Shown here: piece by piece, positions 16,994 to 25,695 of the stretch
Layout: each line of letters begins with the position of its first letter
Position numbering within the stretch: position 1 is the first letter of the stretch
NCBI GenBank assembly: GCA_964420985.1
Contig: CAYQUT010000006.1
Span: 62,001-126,000, forward strand
Direction of reading: 5' to 3'
Source of the DNA: CAMCTV01 sp964420985
GTDB taxonomy: Bacteria; Bacteroidota; Bacteroidia; Flavobacteriales_D; Sanyastnellaceae
DNA length: 64,000 nt
Program-made: the position numbers and the translations under genes
The notes under the pieces: generated by a model
The model's database searches: none
What the model was told of the DNA's origin: nothing
What the model saw: the letters and a program-made list of their open reading frames with translations, nothing else

Positions 16994-17932
16994 ATGAATA
17001 CAATCATGAAAAAGTTATTTATATTACCCATATTCATATTTCTTGCGCTGATGAGCATGGCTCAGCAGGAAGCATTGTACACGCACTATATGTTCAATAG
17101 CCTTGAAATGAATCCAGCCTACGCTGGAAGCAGAGGCTGTATGTCTTTTGTTGCCTTACATCGTTCACAATGGGCTGGGTTTGATGGAGCGCCTACCACT
17201 CAGTCTTTTGGTATGAACAGTCCAATTTTAGGTGGCAAGATGGGGTTTGGTTTGAGTTACAATGGTGACAGAATTGGTCCCATTCGTTCTTCATTGTTTT
17301 CCCTTTCTGGCTCATATATTGCGCGATTAAATGAACGCACAACAATGGCTTTTGGACTCAATGGAGGTTTTCAAAGTGTCAACGCTAATCTTTCGGATTT
17401 GAATCTTTATGAAGTAAATGACGCTTCCTTTCTCGGAAATGCGGCTAGCAAGCTCACTCCAAATTTTGGGGCAGGCGTATTTCTTCAAAATCAAAAATTT
17501 TATTTTGGGGTATCGTCTCCAAGAATTTTAGAGACTCGATTTGTTGCGAATAAAGACAACGGCCTAGAATTGCTTCAATCCAAGCGCCACTATTACGTGA
17601 TGGCAGGTGCGATCATGCCATTGGGCAAGCAAGTTCAATTCAAACCATCCATATTAATGAAAACGGTTCCCGGAGCACCTGCTCAGTTGGATGCTACCGC
17701 CATGTTCGTTTTTCACGAGAAGTTTTGGACAGGAATCTCTTCCAGGAGCGGTGATGCTTTGGGAGCTTTAATAGGATTTAATTTCAATGATAATCTTCAA
17801 GTGGGTTATGCTTATGACTGGTCATATGCATTAGGTCAACACTCAGGAAGATCAGGCAGCCATGAAGTGGTTTTGCGATATGAGCTTACCTACAAACAAG
17901 TAGCCAAGATTAAATCACCACGTTACTTTTAA
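16994..17932 (+). CDS. PorP/SprF family type IX secretion membrane protein
   Basis: A 312-residue outer-membrane protein of the PorP/SprF family. Recognised by the start of the mature region, QQEALYTHYMFNSLEMNPAY, followed by AGSRGCMSFVALHRSQW and a beta-barrel-like alternation to the C-terminus. The signal peptide is MKKLFILPIFIFLALMSMAQ, so the second ATG (17006) is an equally good start. The first ATG abuts the stop codon of the adhesin. In known systems SprF-like proteins are needed for export or surface attachment of type B substrates encoded just upstream, which fits here exactly. Confidence 0.95.
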   Translation: MNTIMKKLFILPIFIFLALMSMAQQEALYTHYMFNSLEMNPAYAGSRGCMSFVALHRSQWAGFDGAPTTQSFGMNSPILGGKMGFGLSYNGDRIGPIRSSLFSLSGSYIARLNERTTMAFGLNGGFQSVNANLSDLNLYEVNDASFLGNAASKLTPNFGAGVFLQNQKFYFGVSSPRILETRFVANKDNGLELLQSKRHYYVMAGAIMPLGKQVQFKPSILMKTVPGAPAQLDATAMFVFHEKFWTGISSRSGDALGALIGFNFNDNLQVGYAYDWSYALGQHSGRSGSHEVVLRYELTYKQVAKIKSPRYF

Positions 17933-17943
17933 TATCTACCCCA

Positions 17944-20142
17944 ATGAGAAACATTCGGTTTATTTTATTTTTGATAGTGGGGTTGATGGCCGCAAGTGCG
18001 TCAGCCCAAAGCAAATGGGAGAAGAAGGGAAATAAGTACTACGAGTCTTTTTCCTATCATTTGGCCATCAATAATTATCTCAAGGTAGAAGATAAGTCCA
18101 CGGAAATGCTCAGACGGTTGGCATGGAGCTATTATCAGGTGGAGTCCTATAAAGAGTCAGAAAAGATTTGGAAAGAAATTACCAGTCGAGCTGATGTTTC
18201 AGGTGAGGATTGTTATCACTATGCTCAAAGTTTAAAAGTCAATAAAAAATATGAGGAAGCTTATGTTTGGTTGAAAAAGGCTAGTGATAAATTATCGAAT
18301 GATTCACGAGTGAATCGCACTGTTGATGGCTACAGCAAATTACAAGAGTATCAAAAGGATGCTGGAAACTTTACCGTGAAATCTTTGTCTATGAATACCG
18401 AAGATCAAGATTTTGCTCCTGTAATGGTTGGCAATCAATTGGTTTTTGCATCTTCACGCAAAGGGGTTGAAACAGTAGAGCGCAAATGGAACTGGAATGG
18501 TCTTCCGTTCCTTGAACTTTATGCGGGTGAGTTAGGTCCCAACGATGAGGTAATGAACATAAAGGTATTTGCTGATGTCATGAAAGGTAAATTTCATGAA
18601 GGGCCCATTTCATTTAATGGAAGTGGAAATGTCGCAATGTTTACCCGAAACAATTACAAGGAAAGAGATGAGAAGGGATATACTTGTTTGGAGTTGTATG
18701 AGGTGAGAAAGAATGATGGAGAGTGGTCAGAACCCATTGCACTGCCATTCAATAGCGCCAATTTCTCTGTAGGGCATGCTACTTTGAATAAAAGCGGGGA
18801 TATGGTTTATTTCGTATCGGATATGCCAGGAGGATTTGGTGGAACTGATATCTACTATGCGACAAGAAGCGAAAATGGATCTTGGAGTAAGCCAATCAAT
18901 TTGGGCAATGATATCAATACCGAGGGCAATGAAATGTTCCCTTTTATTCATGAAAATGGACAATTGTTTTTTGCATCCAATGGTCATTTGGGATTGGGAG
19001 GTCTTGACAGTTATGTGGCCAAATCAAAAGGTGAGAAACAATGGCAAGTATTAAATTTGGGAGCTCCCATTAATACCAATTTAGATGATTTTGGATTTGT
19101 CATGTCTGACGATTCAAAGAAAGGTTTCTTTTCTTCAAACAGAAATGGTGGAAAAGGAAGTGATGATTTGTATGTCGTCAATATTTTGAAACCTTGGCAA
19201 TTTGACAAAGAAATAAGTTTTGCCTTGACCAATAATTTGGGAACGGCATTGGATTTGGCCAACTTGACGATCACCCAGAAAAATGGTAAAGTAATGAGTG
19301 TGACAACGGATAGCTTGGGAATGGTAACCATCAATGCCAATGATGTTGAGGATGTGGTTATTGAGTGTAATTACCCCGTGCACCGTTCTTTCAAAACAGA
19401 AAAAAATCTGAAAGGCTTGGAGCATGAATCCGTTGTTGCATTAGAGATGCAAAAAATTCCTGAGGTAACTTTAAAAGGAGTAATATCAGAAGCTGTTACA
19501 GGAAGAAAATTGAGTGATGTAAAAGTGGAAATGGAGAATATCGTTACCCATGTAAAGACCACTTTAACCACCGACCCAATGGGCGAGTTTGAAAAAGAGC
19601 TGACTGACTTGGATTGGAATCAAAAGGTGAACTATTTGTTTCAATTTTCTAAGAATGGATACTTACCACAGTATTGCAATTATTCAGAATTGATCAATAG
19701 AGAGGGTGATTTTGTTATTAATAACAAATGTAATATTCAACTTGAAAAGCTTGAAGTGGGGCAGGATTTGGGTAAATTGATTGATATTAAACCCATTTAT
19801 TTTGATTTGGGAAAGGCCAATATCAGACCTGACGCTGCCATTGAGTTGGACAAGATTGTTACCATTATGAATGAGAATCCAACCATGCAAATTGAATTGG
19901 GTTCACATACGGATTGCCGTGGCAGTGCTGAATCCAATAGAAAATTGTCAGATAAGCGTGCTAAATCTTCGGCTGACTACATCAAAGGAAAAATTACCAA
20001 TCCATCTCGAATCAATGGTCGCGGTTATGGGGAAATGAACTTGGTCAATCAATGTGAGTGCGAAGGAAAGAATGCTGTTCCCTGCACGGAGGAGCAGCAC
20101 CAAGCCAACCGAAGAACTGAATTCAAGATTATTAAGATTTAA
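17944..20142 (+). CDS. OmpA family protein with TPR and PD40 beta-propeller repeats
   Basis: A 732-residue periplasmic/outer-membrane protein. Signal peptide (..MAASASAQ) at 1-22; TPR-like helices at about 25-135; PD40 repeats at about 150-415 (LVFASSRKG, MVYFVSDMPGGFGGTDIYY, LFFASNGHLGLGGLDSYV, GFFSSNRNGGKGSDDLYVV). Two carboxypeptidase-regulatory-like or CNA-type domains follow at about 420-600. A C-terminal OmpA peptidoglycan-binding domain ends it (IYFDLGKANIRPDAAIELD, GSHTDCRGSAESNRKLSDKR). This architecture regularly follows PorP/SprF and probably tethers the secretion or adhesin complex to peptidoglycan. It lies 11 bp after the SprF gene, in one operon with the adhesin. Confidence 0.93.
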   Translation: MRNIRFILFLIVGLMAASASAQSKWEKKGNKYYESFSYHLAINNYLKVEDKSTEMLRRLAWSYYQVESYKESEKIWKEITSRADVSGEDCYHYAQSLKVNKKYEEAYVWLKKASDKLSNDSRVNRTVDGYSKLQEYQKDAGNFTVKSLSMNTEDQDFAPVMVGNQLVFASSRKGVETVERKWNWNGLPFLELYAGELGPNDEVMNIKVFADVMKGKFHEGPISFNGSGNVAMFTRNNYKERDEKGYTCLELYEVRKNDGEWSEPIALPFNSANFSVGHATLNKSGDMVYFVSDMPGGFGGTDIYYATRSENGSWSKPINLGNDINTEGNEMFPFIHENGQLFFASNGHLGLGGLDSYVAKSKGEKQWQVLNLGAPINTNLDDFGFVMSDDSKKGFFSSNRNGGKGSDDLYVVNILKPWQFDKEISFALTNNLGTALDLANLTITQKNGKVMSVTTDSLGMVTINANDVEDVVIECNYPVHRSFKTEKNLKGLEHESVVALEMQKIPEVTLKGVISEAVTGRKLSDVKVEMENIVTHVKTTLTTDPMGEFEKELTDLDWNQKVNYLFQFSKNGYLPQYCNYSELINREGDFVINNKCNIQLEKLEVGQDLGKLIDIKPIYFDLGKANIRPDAAIELDKIVTIMNENPTMQIELGSHTDCRGSAESNRKLSDKRAKSSADYIKGKITNPSRINGRGYGEMNLVNQCECEGKNAVPCTEEQHQANRRTEFKIIKI

Positions 20143-20164
20143 AAAGGAAATATTCAATTAAATG

Positions 20165-20195
20165 AACCCACTTCTCAACGGAGTGGGTTTCCTTT
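20165..20195 (+). terminator. Probable terminator of the adhesin operon
   Basis: A hairpin with arms AACCCACT (20165-20172) and AGTGGGTT (20182-20189), followed by TCCTTTTATAT, 22 bp after the OmpA gene. It overlaps the last codons of hutI on the other strand, so it is shared at the convergent junction. The T-run is imperfect. Confidence 0.6.
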
Positions 20196-21419
20196 TATAT
20201 AGACTTGATCTATTTTGTCTTCACCAATAAAATAGAATAACTCACTAATTCTTTCTAATGGTTTGGTGATGATGAAATTGGCTAATTTTCCCGGTGTGAT
20301 ACTACCGCAAAGAGAGTCTACTTGCATGGCAGCGCCACCATTTTGCGTACTTGCCGCCAGGACTTCCAATGGCATCATGCCCATTTGAATGCAAGCCAAG
20401 CTATTGATTAAGTTCATATTGCTGCTCGGGGCAGAGCCAGGGTTAAAGTCGGTTGCCAAGGCCACTGGGATATTCTCGTCCATCAGTTTTCGCATCGGCG
20501 TATACGGAATCTTGGTAAATAGAGAGCAGCCGGGAAGTCCTGTGACGATGGTTGGGTTGTCTTTTAAAGCAATCCAATCATTATCAGCAATAACTTCCAT
20601 GTGATCGAGGCTCAGCGCCCCCATTTGAGTGGCCAAAGCAACACCGCCAATGCTGTAGAATTGATTGAGATGGATTTTCGCGGGTTTGTTCAGCTCTTTT
20701 GCCTGAATGAGCAGCTGCTCAAGGTGATTCACTTGGAAGTAATCTCTCTCACAAAAAATATCCAGAAAATCAAATCCAATCTTTAGTGCCTGAGGCATTA
20801 AATCATGCAGCAACATTTGGATGTAATCATCTTTTCGTCCATTGAATTCTGTGGGTAAGGCATGACCAATCAAAAGAGTGGATTGTATGGGGATGGGCAA
20901 ATTTGTTTTTAGCGCTTCAATGACGCGCAATATTTTTAGTTCATTCTCCACGTCCAACCCATAGCCTGTTTTAATTTCAATGGCACCTGTACCATTGTAC
21001 ATCATGGTTAAAATTCGCTCTTTGGCATCTTCAAACAATTGTTCCTCAGACATTGAAGACATGGCATGAGCAGAATTTAAAATGCCTCCGCCTCTTTGTG
21101 CAATTTCTTCATAACTCATTCCTTTGATTTTGTCCTCAAACTCCAGTGATCTGGGTTTTGCAAAAACGGTGTGCGTGTGGGAATCGCACCAACAGGGCAG
21201 AATCATTTTACCTTCAGCATCAATGATTTCCAAATTGGCCCAATCGATAATGCCAGGCCAATCTTCCATTGACCCATAGTCAACGATGATGCCATCCTCA
21301 ACGGCCAACCAGGCATTGGAGAGGCTTGGAAAATTTTTCATGTCAAGACCTGAAATCGTTTGAGGATTGTGTTCAAATGTTCCAAAAAGTTCTTGTATGT
21401 TTTTAATCAATAGACGCAT
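20175..21419 (-). CDS. hutI: Imidazolonepropionase
   Basis: HutI hydrolyses imidazolone-5-propionate to formiminoglutamate in histidine degradation. A 414-residue amidohydrolase-fold protein with the metal-binding motif CWCDSHTHTVFA, the family stretch QRGGGILNSAHAM, IEIKTGYGLD, HLNQFYSIGGVALATQ and the late Asp in ALATDFNPGSAPSSN. ATG 21419 (MRLLIKNIQELFG) is chosen because homologues begin there; a longer frame reaching 21488 would overlap the divergent rsmE start. No hutH, hutU or hutG lies in this window. The Trp/Cys before SHTHT is not the commonest variant but the metal ligands are intact. Confidence 0.94.
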   Translation of the reverse strand: MRLLIKNIQELFGTFEHNPQTISGLDMKNFPSLSNAWLAVEDGIIVDYGSMEDWPGIIDWANLEIIDAEGKMILPCWCDSHTHTVFAKPRSLEFEDKIKGMSYEEIAQRGGGILNSAHAMSSMSEEQLFEDAKERILTMMYNGTGAIEIKTGYGLDVENELKILRVIEALKTNLPIPIQSTLLIGHALPTEFNGRKDDYIQMLLHDLMPQALKIGFDFLDIFCERDYFQVNHLEQLLIQAKELNKPAKIHLNQFYSIGGVALATQMGALSLDHMEVIADNDWIALKDNPTIVTGLPGCSLFTKIPYTPMRKLMDENIPVALATDFNPGSAPSSNMNLINSLACIQMGMMPLEVLAASTQNGGAAMQVDSLCGSITPGKLANFIITKPLERISELFYFIGEDKIDQVYIKGNPLR

Positions 21420-21482
21420 GCCGCAAGATGCATCAAAATTGTTATTTCGGCAATTCAATGAATATGTTTTGTAAATTGTGCC

Positions 21483-22163
21483 ATGCATTGTTTTTATGCC
21501 CCACAGCTAACTTCTTTGGGTGCACATTCATTGTCAGAGGATGAATGGCGGCACATGAAAGCCCTTCGGGTTAAGCCAGGGGAGAATATTGTTGTAGTTG
21601 ACGGGTTGGGATCATACCAATGTTTTCAATTTCATTTGAATGGTAAACAGCCTTTCATTGAGCCCCTCTCGGCAATCATTAAAGAGCATCAGCCCAACGG
21701 AGTTCATTTGTACATCCCAATGACGCAACAGTCTGACAGAATAGAATGGATGTTAGAGAAGTCAACAGAAATGGGACTGCGTGGATTGAATATTATCACC
21801 ACCAAGCATTCTGAAAAATCTAAGTTTTCCATCGAACGTTTGGAGCGTATTGCCATAGCTGCCATGAAGCAAAGTCAAAGGAAGTGGTTACCTTACGTCA
21901 AGGTTTACCCTACCTGGGATTCGGTAATGGAGGTTTTGAAAGGGGAATCGGTTTTTCTTGCGCATTGTGAAGAAGGGGATAAGGTGATTTGGAATCCATC
22001 AGTGGAATCTAGTCCGCATGTATTAATCGGTCCAGAAGGAGATTTTCATGTGTCAGAGATTCATGATGTTTTAAGGTTGGGCGGAGTACCTATAAGTTTG
22101 GGAGCAGCGCGTTTGAGGACGGAAACAGCAGGTTTATTGGTTGTGTCAAAATACTACTTATGA
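21483..22163 (+). CDS. rsmE: 16S rRNA (uracil(1498)-N(3))-methyltransferase
   Basis: RsmE methylates U1498 in 16S rRNA using S-adenosylmethionine; it is a SPOUT-class knotted methyltransferase. The 226-residue protein shows the N-terminal PUA-like part (HCFYAPQ..EWRHMKALRVKPGE) and the C-terminal knot motifs VLIGPEGDFHVSEI and SLGAARLRTETAGLLVVS. It begins divergently from hutI, and its stop overlaps the next start by 4 bp (ATGA). It leads a compact operon ending with the lipid kinase. Confidence 0.95.
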   Translation: MHCFYAPQLTSLGAHSLSEDEWRHMKALRVKPGENIVVVDGLGSYQCFQFHLNGKQPFIEPLSAIIKEHQPNGVHLYIPMTQQSDRIEWMLEKSTEMGLRGLNIITTKHSEKSKFSIERLERIAIAAMKQSQRKWLPYVKVYPTWDSVMEVLKGESVFLAHCEEGDKVIWNPSVESSPHVLIGPEGDFHVSEIHDVLRLGGVPISLGAARLRTETAGLLVVSKYYL

Positions 22164-22507
22164 GAAAATGGATGCTTTTAACTTTCTTGTTTCTAACTAC
22201 GATGCTGCTATTGGCTTATCTGACAAAGCCGGATGAGAAGAAATTTCTTAGCAAAGCCCAATCAGAGATCAACATCAGGGCAGAGTCATTGTCAAAAGAT
22301 CCAGTAATGCAAGATGTAGTTAAAATTCAAAAGGATTTTATTTTTCAGGCATTGACTAAATTGTTGGAGACAAAAAGTTATTTGTTTTTTACAGTGCATA
22401 CCATCACCCTAGGAGATGGCGAGTATAAGTATATGGGTTTGTTTGGGACTTTTATTCCTTTACAAAAGGAAGATCCACTTCAAAAATTTTATCAAAATGA
22501 AGAGTAG
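22160..22507 (+). CDS. Small membrane-anchored protein, DUF4359-like
   Basis: A 115-residue protein with one N-terminal membrane helix or uncleaved signal (MLLTFLFLTTMLLLAYL) followed by a charged soluble part. The pattern SYLFFTVHTITLGDGEYKYM followed by GLFGTFIPL resembles DUF4359 proteins, which have the same late position of this motif; the assignment is from memory and tentative. It overlaps rsmE by 4 bp and the hexosaminidase gene by 11 bp, so it is translated with both. The function is unknown. Confidence 0.75.
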   Translation: MRKWMLLTFLFLTTMLLLAYLTKPDEKKFLSKAQSEINIRAESLSKDPVMQDVVKIQKDFIFQALTKLLETKSYLFFTVHTITLGDGEYKYMGLFGTFIPLQKEDPLQKFYQNEE

Positions 22508-24758
22508 TCTTGTAGTTTTTTTTATCGGGTTGAGTGTTGTCTATTGGGGGCAAATGATTATCCCACAACCCACAAAATCATATGTTCCAACAAAAGACAT
22601 ATTTGAGGCCAAGGATGGTGAATTGGCCATTTGGACAGAGAAGATGTTTTTGAACGAAGCGGAGATTTTGGCTGAGCAAATAAAAATTCATCGAGATTAC
22701 GTTCCTAAAATTCACCATTGGGATGGGAAATCCAATGTAAATGGATTGCTTTTAAAGACAAATTTGGATGTGGTAAAGGATGAAGGATATCATGTAAATA
22801 TCCAAAAAAATCAGGTTTGTATTTCAGGACGAAATCCTGCTGGAGTTTTGCATGGTGTATTTTCATACATTCAGATGATCCCCATTAAAAAGGGGCCACT
22901 CGACTCAGGCTATAGTCACGACGCATGGGTGATTGAAGATGAACCGAAGTTTATACACCGTGGTTTATTGTTGGATTGCGGACGTCATTTCATGAGTGTC
23001 GAGAAGATCAAAGAAACATTGCTAACGATGGCCTTGTATAAAATGAACGTATTTCATTGGCATCTTACTGAAGATCAAGGTTGGCGCATTGAGATAAAGA
23101 AATACCCCAAATTGACTTCTGTTGGAGGATACCGGTTGGTTAATGAACAAAATTATGGAGGTTTTTATACGCAAGAACAGATAAGGGATATTGTCAGTTA
23201 TGCCAATAGACTGCACATTATGGTCATTCCAGAAATAGAATTACCAGGACATAGCGTTGCAGCCATTGCATCTTATCCTTTTTTAAGCTGTATGGGTCAA
23301 CAGATAAGCGTCGAAACGGATTGGGGTGTATTTAAAGATATTTATTGTGCTGGTAATGATAAAACCATTCAGTTTATCAAAGATGTTTTAGATGAAGTGG
23401 TTTCCCTTTTTCCAGCCCCATACATTCACATCGGAGGCGATGAGGCACCTAAAGTAAGGTGGGAGAATTGTACTAAATGTCAAAAGAGAATAAAAGATGA
23501 GCATCTAAAGAATGAGGCGGAGTTGCAAACTTGGATGATTGAGGAGGTTGCAAAACATCTGAAATCCAAAGGAAAAGACATCATAGGGTGGGATGAAATT
23601 TTAGAAGGCGGGATTCCATCGGGTGCAGTTATTCAGTCATGGAGAGGGATGCAGGGAGGATTAGAAGCTGCGCAACACAACCATGCCGTAGTCATGTCCC
23701 CCACGAGCCATTGCTATTTGGATTACGGTTTGGATGGAATTGACACCAAGAAGGTTTATCAATTTGATCCAATTCCGAGTGAATTGACTCAGGACAAACA
23801 CCATTTTGTTTTAGGAGCAGAGGGAAATATGTGGACGGAACGCGCCCCTGAAAATGAAGTAACAGGTAAGATTTTTCCTCGTCTCATTGCATTGTCTGAA
23901 GTTCTTTGGTCCTACCCTGTGCAAAGAGATTACCCTGAATTTGAAGCTCGTTTAAAGAGGTCATTCTCACTTCTCGATAAGCGGAAAGTGAAATATGGCT
24001 TCATGACTACACCCGTTCAATTTCAAACTGTTATTGAAAATGAGAACTTGTGGGTTCAAATTCAGAAGGAGAATCCCGACATGAATTTGTTTTATACAAC
24101 AACCCATTTTGATTCGCAATCTGTAGAGGAGGTTCAAGATATAGTGGATGTCAATGGACCCATTGCCATTCGAAGAAATAGCAAGATTAATCTGCAAGTA
24201 GGAATGAAATTGGGAGGAAGCAATCAGGTCAATTGGATGACCAGAATCTTTGCCAACCACCTTGCATTGGGTAAAGATATCCTGTTGAATTATACTCCGA
24301 GCAATGCCTATTTGGGAGGTGGATTAAAAGGATTGGTCGATGGTTGCTTGGGTGGTGCTAACTTTAGAGATGGTAATTGGCAAGCAGTTCAAGGTAAAGA
24401 CATGGAGATGGTGATTGATTTGGGTAAAATCGAGAGCATCACAGAAGTCAGCACGCGATGGTTTCATTACGCCAATGCTTGGATTTTTAGACCTGAGGAT
24501 GTTTCTTATTTTATCTCCATTGATGGTAACAATTGGAAATTGCTCAATACTGATTCCGTTGGAAAGCGAACCCATCCGAGTGAACCTGGGGAGTTTGCAG
24601 TAAGTTCTAAAGTATTGGCAGAAGATTATACTGCATATGGTTTTTTTATGGGTCGATACGTAAAAGTTCAAGCACGCTCCATTGGGAAATGTCCGGATTG
24701 GCATGATGCTCCAGGAGAGCCCAGTTGGCTATTCATTGATGAGATCATCGTTCGATGA
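22497..24758 (+). CDS. Secreted beta-N-acetylhexosaminidase, GH20
   Basis: Cleaves terminal GlcNAc/GalNAc from chitin or peptidoglycan fragments and glycans. ATG 22497 gives a signal peptide (MKSSLVVFFIGLSVVYWGQ); an upstream in-frame ATG would lie inside the previous gene. An N-terminal GH20b domain covers about 30-150. The catalytic barrel shows HWHLTEDQGWRIEIKKYP and the Asp-Glu pair in YIHIGGDEAPK, plus VIQSWRGMQGG. A C-terminal region (about 520-753) resembles the chitobiase-type Ig domain plus an F5/8-type carbohydrate-binding fold (RWFHYANAWIFRPEDVSYFIS). The last codons overlap the lipid kinase start by 4 bp. The role is probably cell-wall or chitin amino-sugar recycling. Confidence 0.94.
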   Translation: MKSSLVVFFIGLSVVYWGQMIIPQPTKSYVPTKDIFEAKDGELAIWTEKMFLNEAEILAEQIKIHRDYVPKIHHWDGKSNVNGLLLKTNLDVVKDEGYHVNIQKNQVCISGRNPAGVLHGVFSYIQMIPIKKGPLDSGYSHDAWVIEDEPKFIHRGLLLDCGRHFMSVEKIKETLLTMALYKMNVFHWHLTEDQGWRIEIKKYPKLTSVGGYRLVNEQNYGGFYTQEQIRDIVSYANRLHIMVIPEIELPGHSVAAIASYPFLSCMGQQISVETDWGVFKDIYCAGNDKTIQFIKDVLDEVVSLFPAPYIHIGGDEAPKVRWENCTKCQKRIKDEHLKNEAELQTWMIEEVAKHLKSKGKDIIGWDEILEGGIPSGAVIQSWRGMQGGLEAAQHNHAVVMSPTSHCYLDYGLDGIDTKKVYQFDPIPSELTQDKHHFVLGAEGNMWTERAPENEVTGKIFPRLIALSEVLWSYPVQRDYPEFEARLKRSFSLLDKRKVKYGFMTTPVQFQTVIENENLWVQIQKENPDMNLFYTTTHFDSQSVEEVQDIVDVNGPIAIRRNSKINLQVGMKLGGSNQVNWMTRIFANHLALGKDILLNYTPSNAYLGGGLKGLVDGCLGGANFRDGNWQAVQGKDMEMVIDLGKIESITEVSTRWFHYANAWIFRPEDVSYFISIDGNNWKLLNTDSVGKRTHPSEPGEFAVSSKVLAEDYTAYGFFMGRYVKVQARSIGKCPDWHDAPGEPSWLFIDEIIVR

Positions 24759-25666
24759 AAAAAGTACTTTTTGTTGTTCATGGTAGATTGGAACGGAATA
24801 CCCAGTGGCTTCGCATTTGGAAGTATATACGTGAACAACAAGAATGGAAAGGTGCAAAAGTGTACACCCAAAGAGTAGGTCATGCCATCACTTTGGTTGT
24901 GGATGGTTTGAAAAAGGAAAGATATGATGCGGTGGTTGCTTGCGGGGGAGATGGTACTTTGAATGAATGCGTCAATGGAATTGTACAATCCAACTCTTCT
25001 GTTCCCCTGGGAATGCTATCATTGGGTACAGGAAATGATTTTGTAAAGTCCTTGGGCTTGTCAGGATGTTGGGAAGAAGTTCAAGCAGCTTTGAACAATT
25101 TAAGCGTGGTTCCATGTGATGTGATGAGGTTGGAAACACCTACCGGTTTGCGTTTCGGTATCAATGTTTCAGACATTGGAATAGGTGGAGAAGTGGTGCA
25201 ACGCATTTCACAGGACAGCAGATGGTTGGGATCATTTTTGACCTACCAAAAGAATATTGTCAAAAGCTTTTTGTCTTTTAAATCAATCAATGTCGAGGTC
25301 AGTATTGATCAATCTCCTGCAATCACCAAACGAATTTTTATGTTGGCCGCTTGCAACGCCTCTTGGTTTGGAAGTGGATTGTGCATCGACCCAGAAGCAC
25401 AGATCAATGATGGTCAATTGAATTTGGTAGTGGTGGAGGATATCTCGTTAATGGATTACCTCAAGCAGTTGCCATCATTAAGGAGAGGCAAAAGAATGAA
25501 TCACCGCTCGGTTACTTATCTCAAGGGAGAGCGAGTATCCATTCAGACCCCTGGTTATCCCATCGATTGTGATGGAGAGTTTATTGGATTTACACCGCTG
25601 AATATTGATTTGTTGAGACAGGCAGTGAATATTTTAGTACCTGAAACCGTTGCTTTGAAACCTTAA
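24755..25666 (+). CDS. Diacylglycerol kinase family lipid kinase (YegS/BmrU type)
   Basis: A 303-residue ATP-dependent lipid kinase. The nucleotide-binding signature VVACGGDGTLNECVNGIV and PLGMLSLGTGNDFVKSLGL are typical, as are INVSDIGIGGEVV and the C-terminal PIDCDGEFIGFTPLNIDLL. It probably phosphorylates diacylglycerol or a related lipid at the inner membrane face; the exact lipid cannot be told. It is the last gene of the overlapping rsmE operon. The metK promoter follows within its last codons. Confidence 0.93.
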   Translation: MKKVLFVVHGRLERNTQWLRIWKYIREQQEWKGAKVYTQRVGHAITLVVDGLKKERYDAVVACGGDGTLNECVNGIVQSNSSVPLGMLSLGTGNDFVKSLGLSGCWEEVQAALNNLSVVPCDVMRLETPTGLRFGINVSDIGIGGEVVQRISQDSRWLGSFLTYQKNIVKSFLSFKSINVEVSIDQSPAITKRIFMLAACNASWFGSGLCIDPEAQINDGQLNLVVVEDISLMDYLKQLPSLRRGKRMNHRSVTYLKGERVSIQTPGYPIDCDGEFIGFTPLNIDLLRQAVNILVPETVALKP

Positions 25667-25667
25667 T

Positions 25668-25675
25668 TATATTTG
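25668..25675 (+). promoter_or_regulatory. -7 element upstream of metK
   Basis: TATATTTG is a perfect TAnnTTTG element 20 bp before the metK ATG. The nearest upstream TTG (25650-25652) gives a rather short 15-base spacer. The leader between it and the ATG is too short to hold a SAM riboswitch. Confidence 0.6.
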
Positions 25676-25695
25676 TAATCATTAATTCATAGAAA

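Noticed and set aside
21420..21488. Longer hutI start at 21488
   Set aside because: It would add an unlikely Cys/Asn-rich N-terminus and overlap the rsmE start; MRLLIKNIQELFG matches the family start.
25667..25695. SAM riboswitch before metK
   Set aside because: Only about 20 bases lie between the -7 element and the ATG, too few for any known SAM riboswitch.
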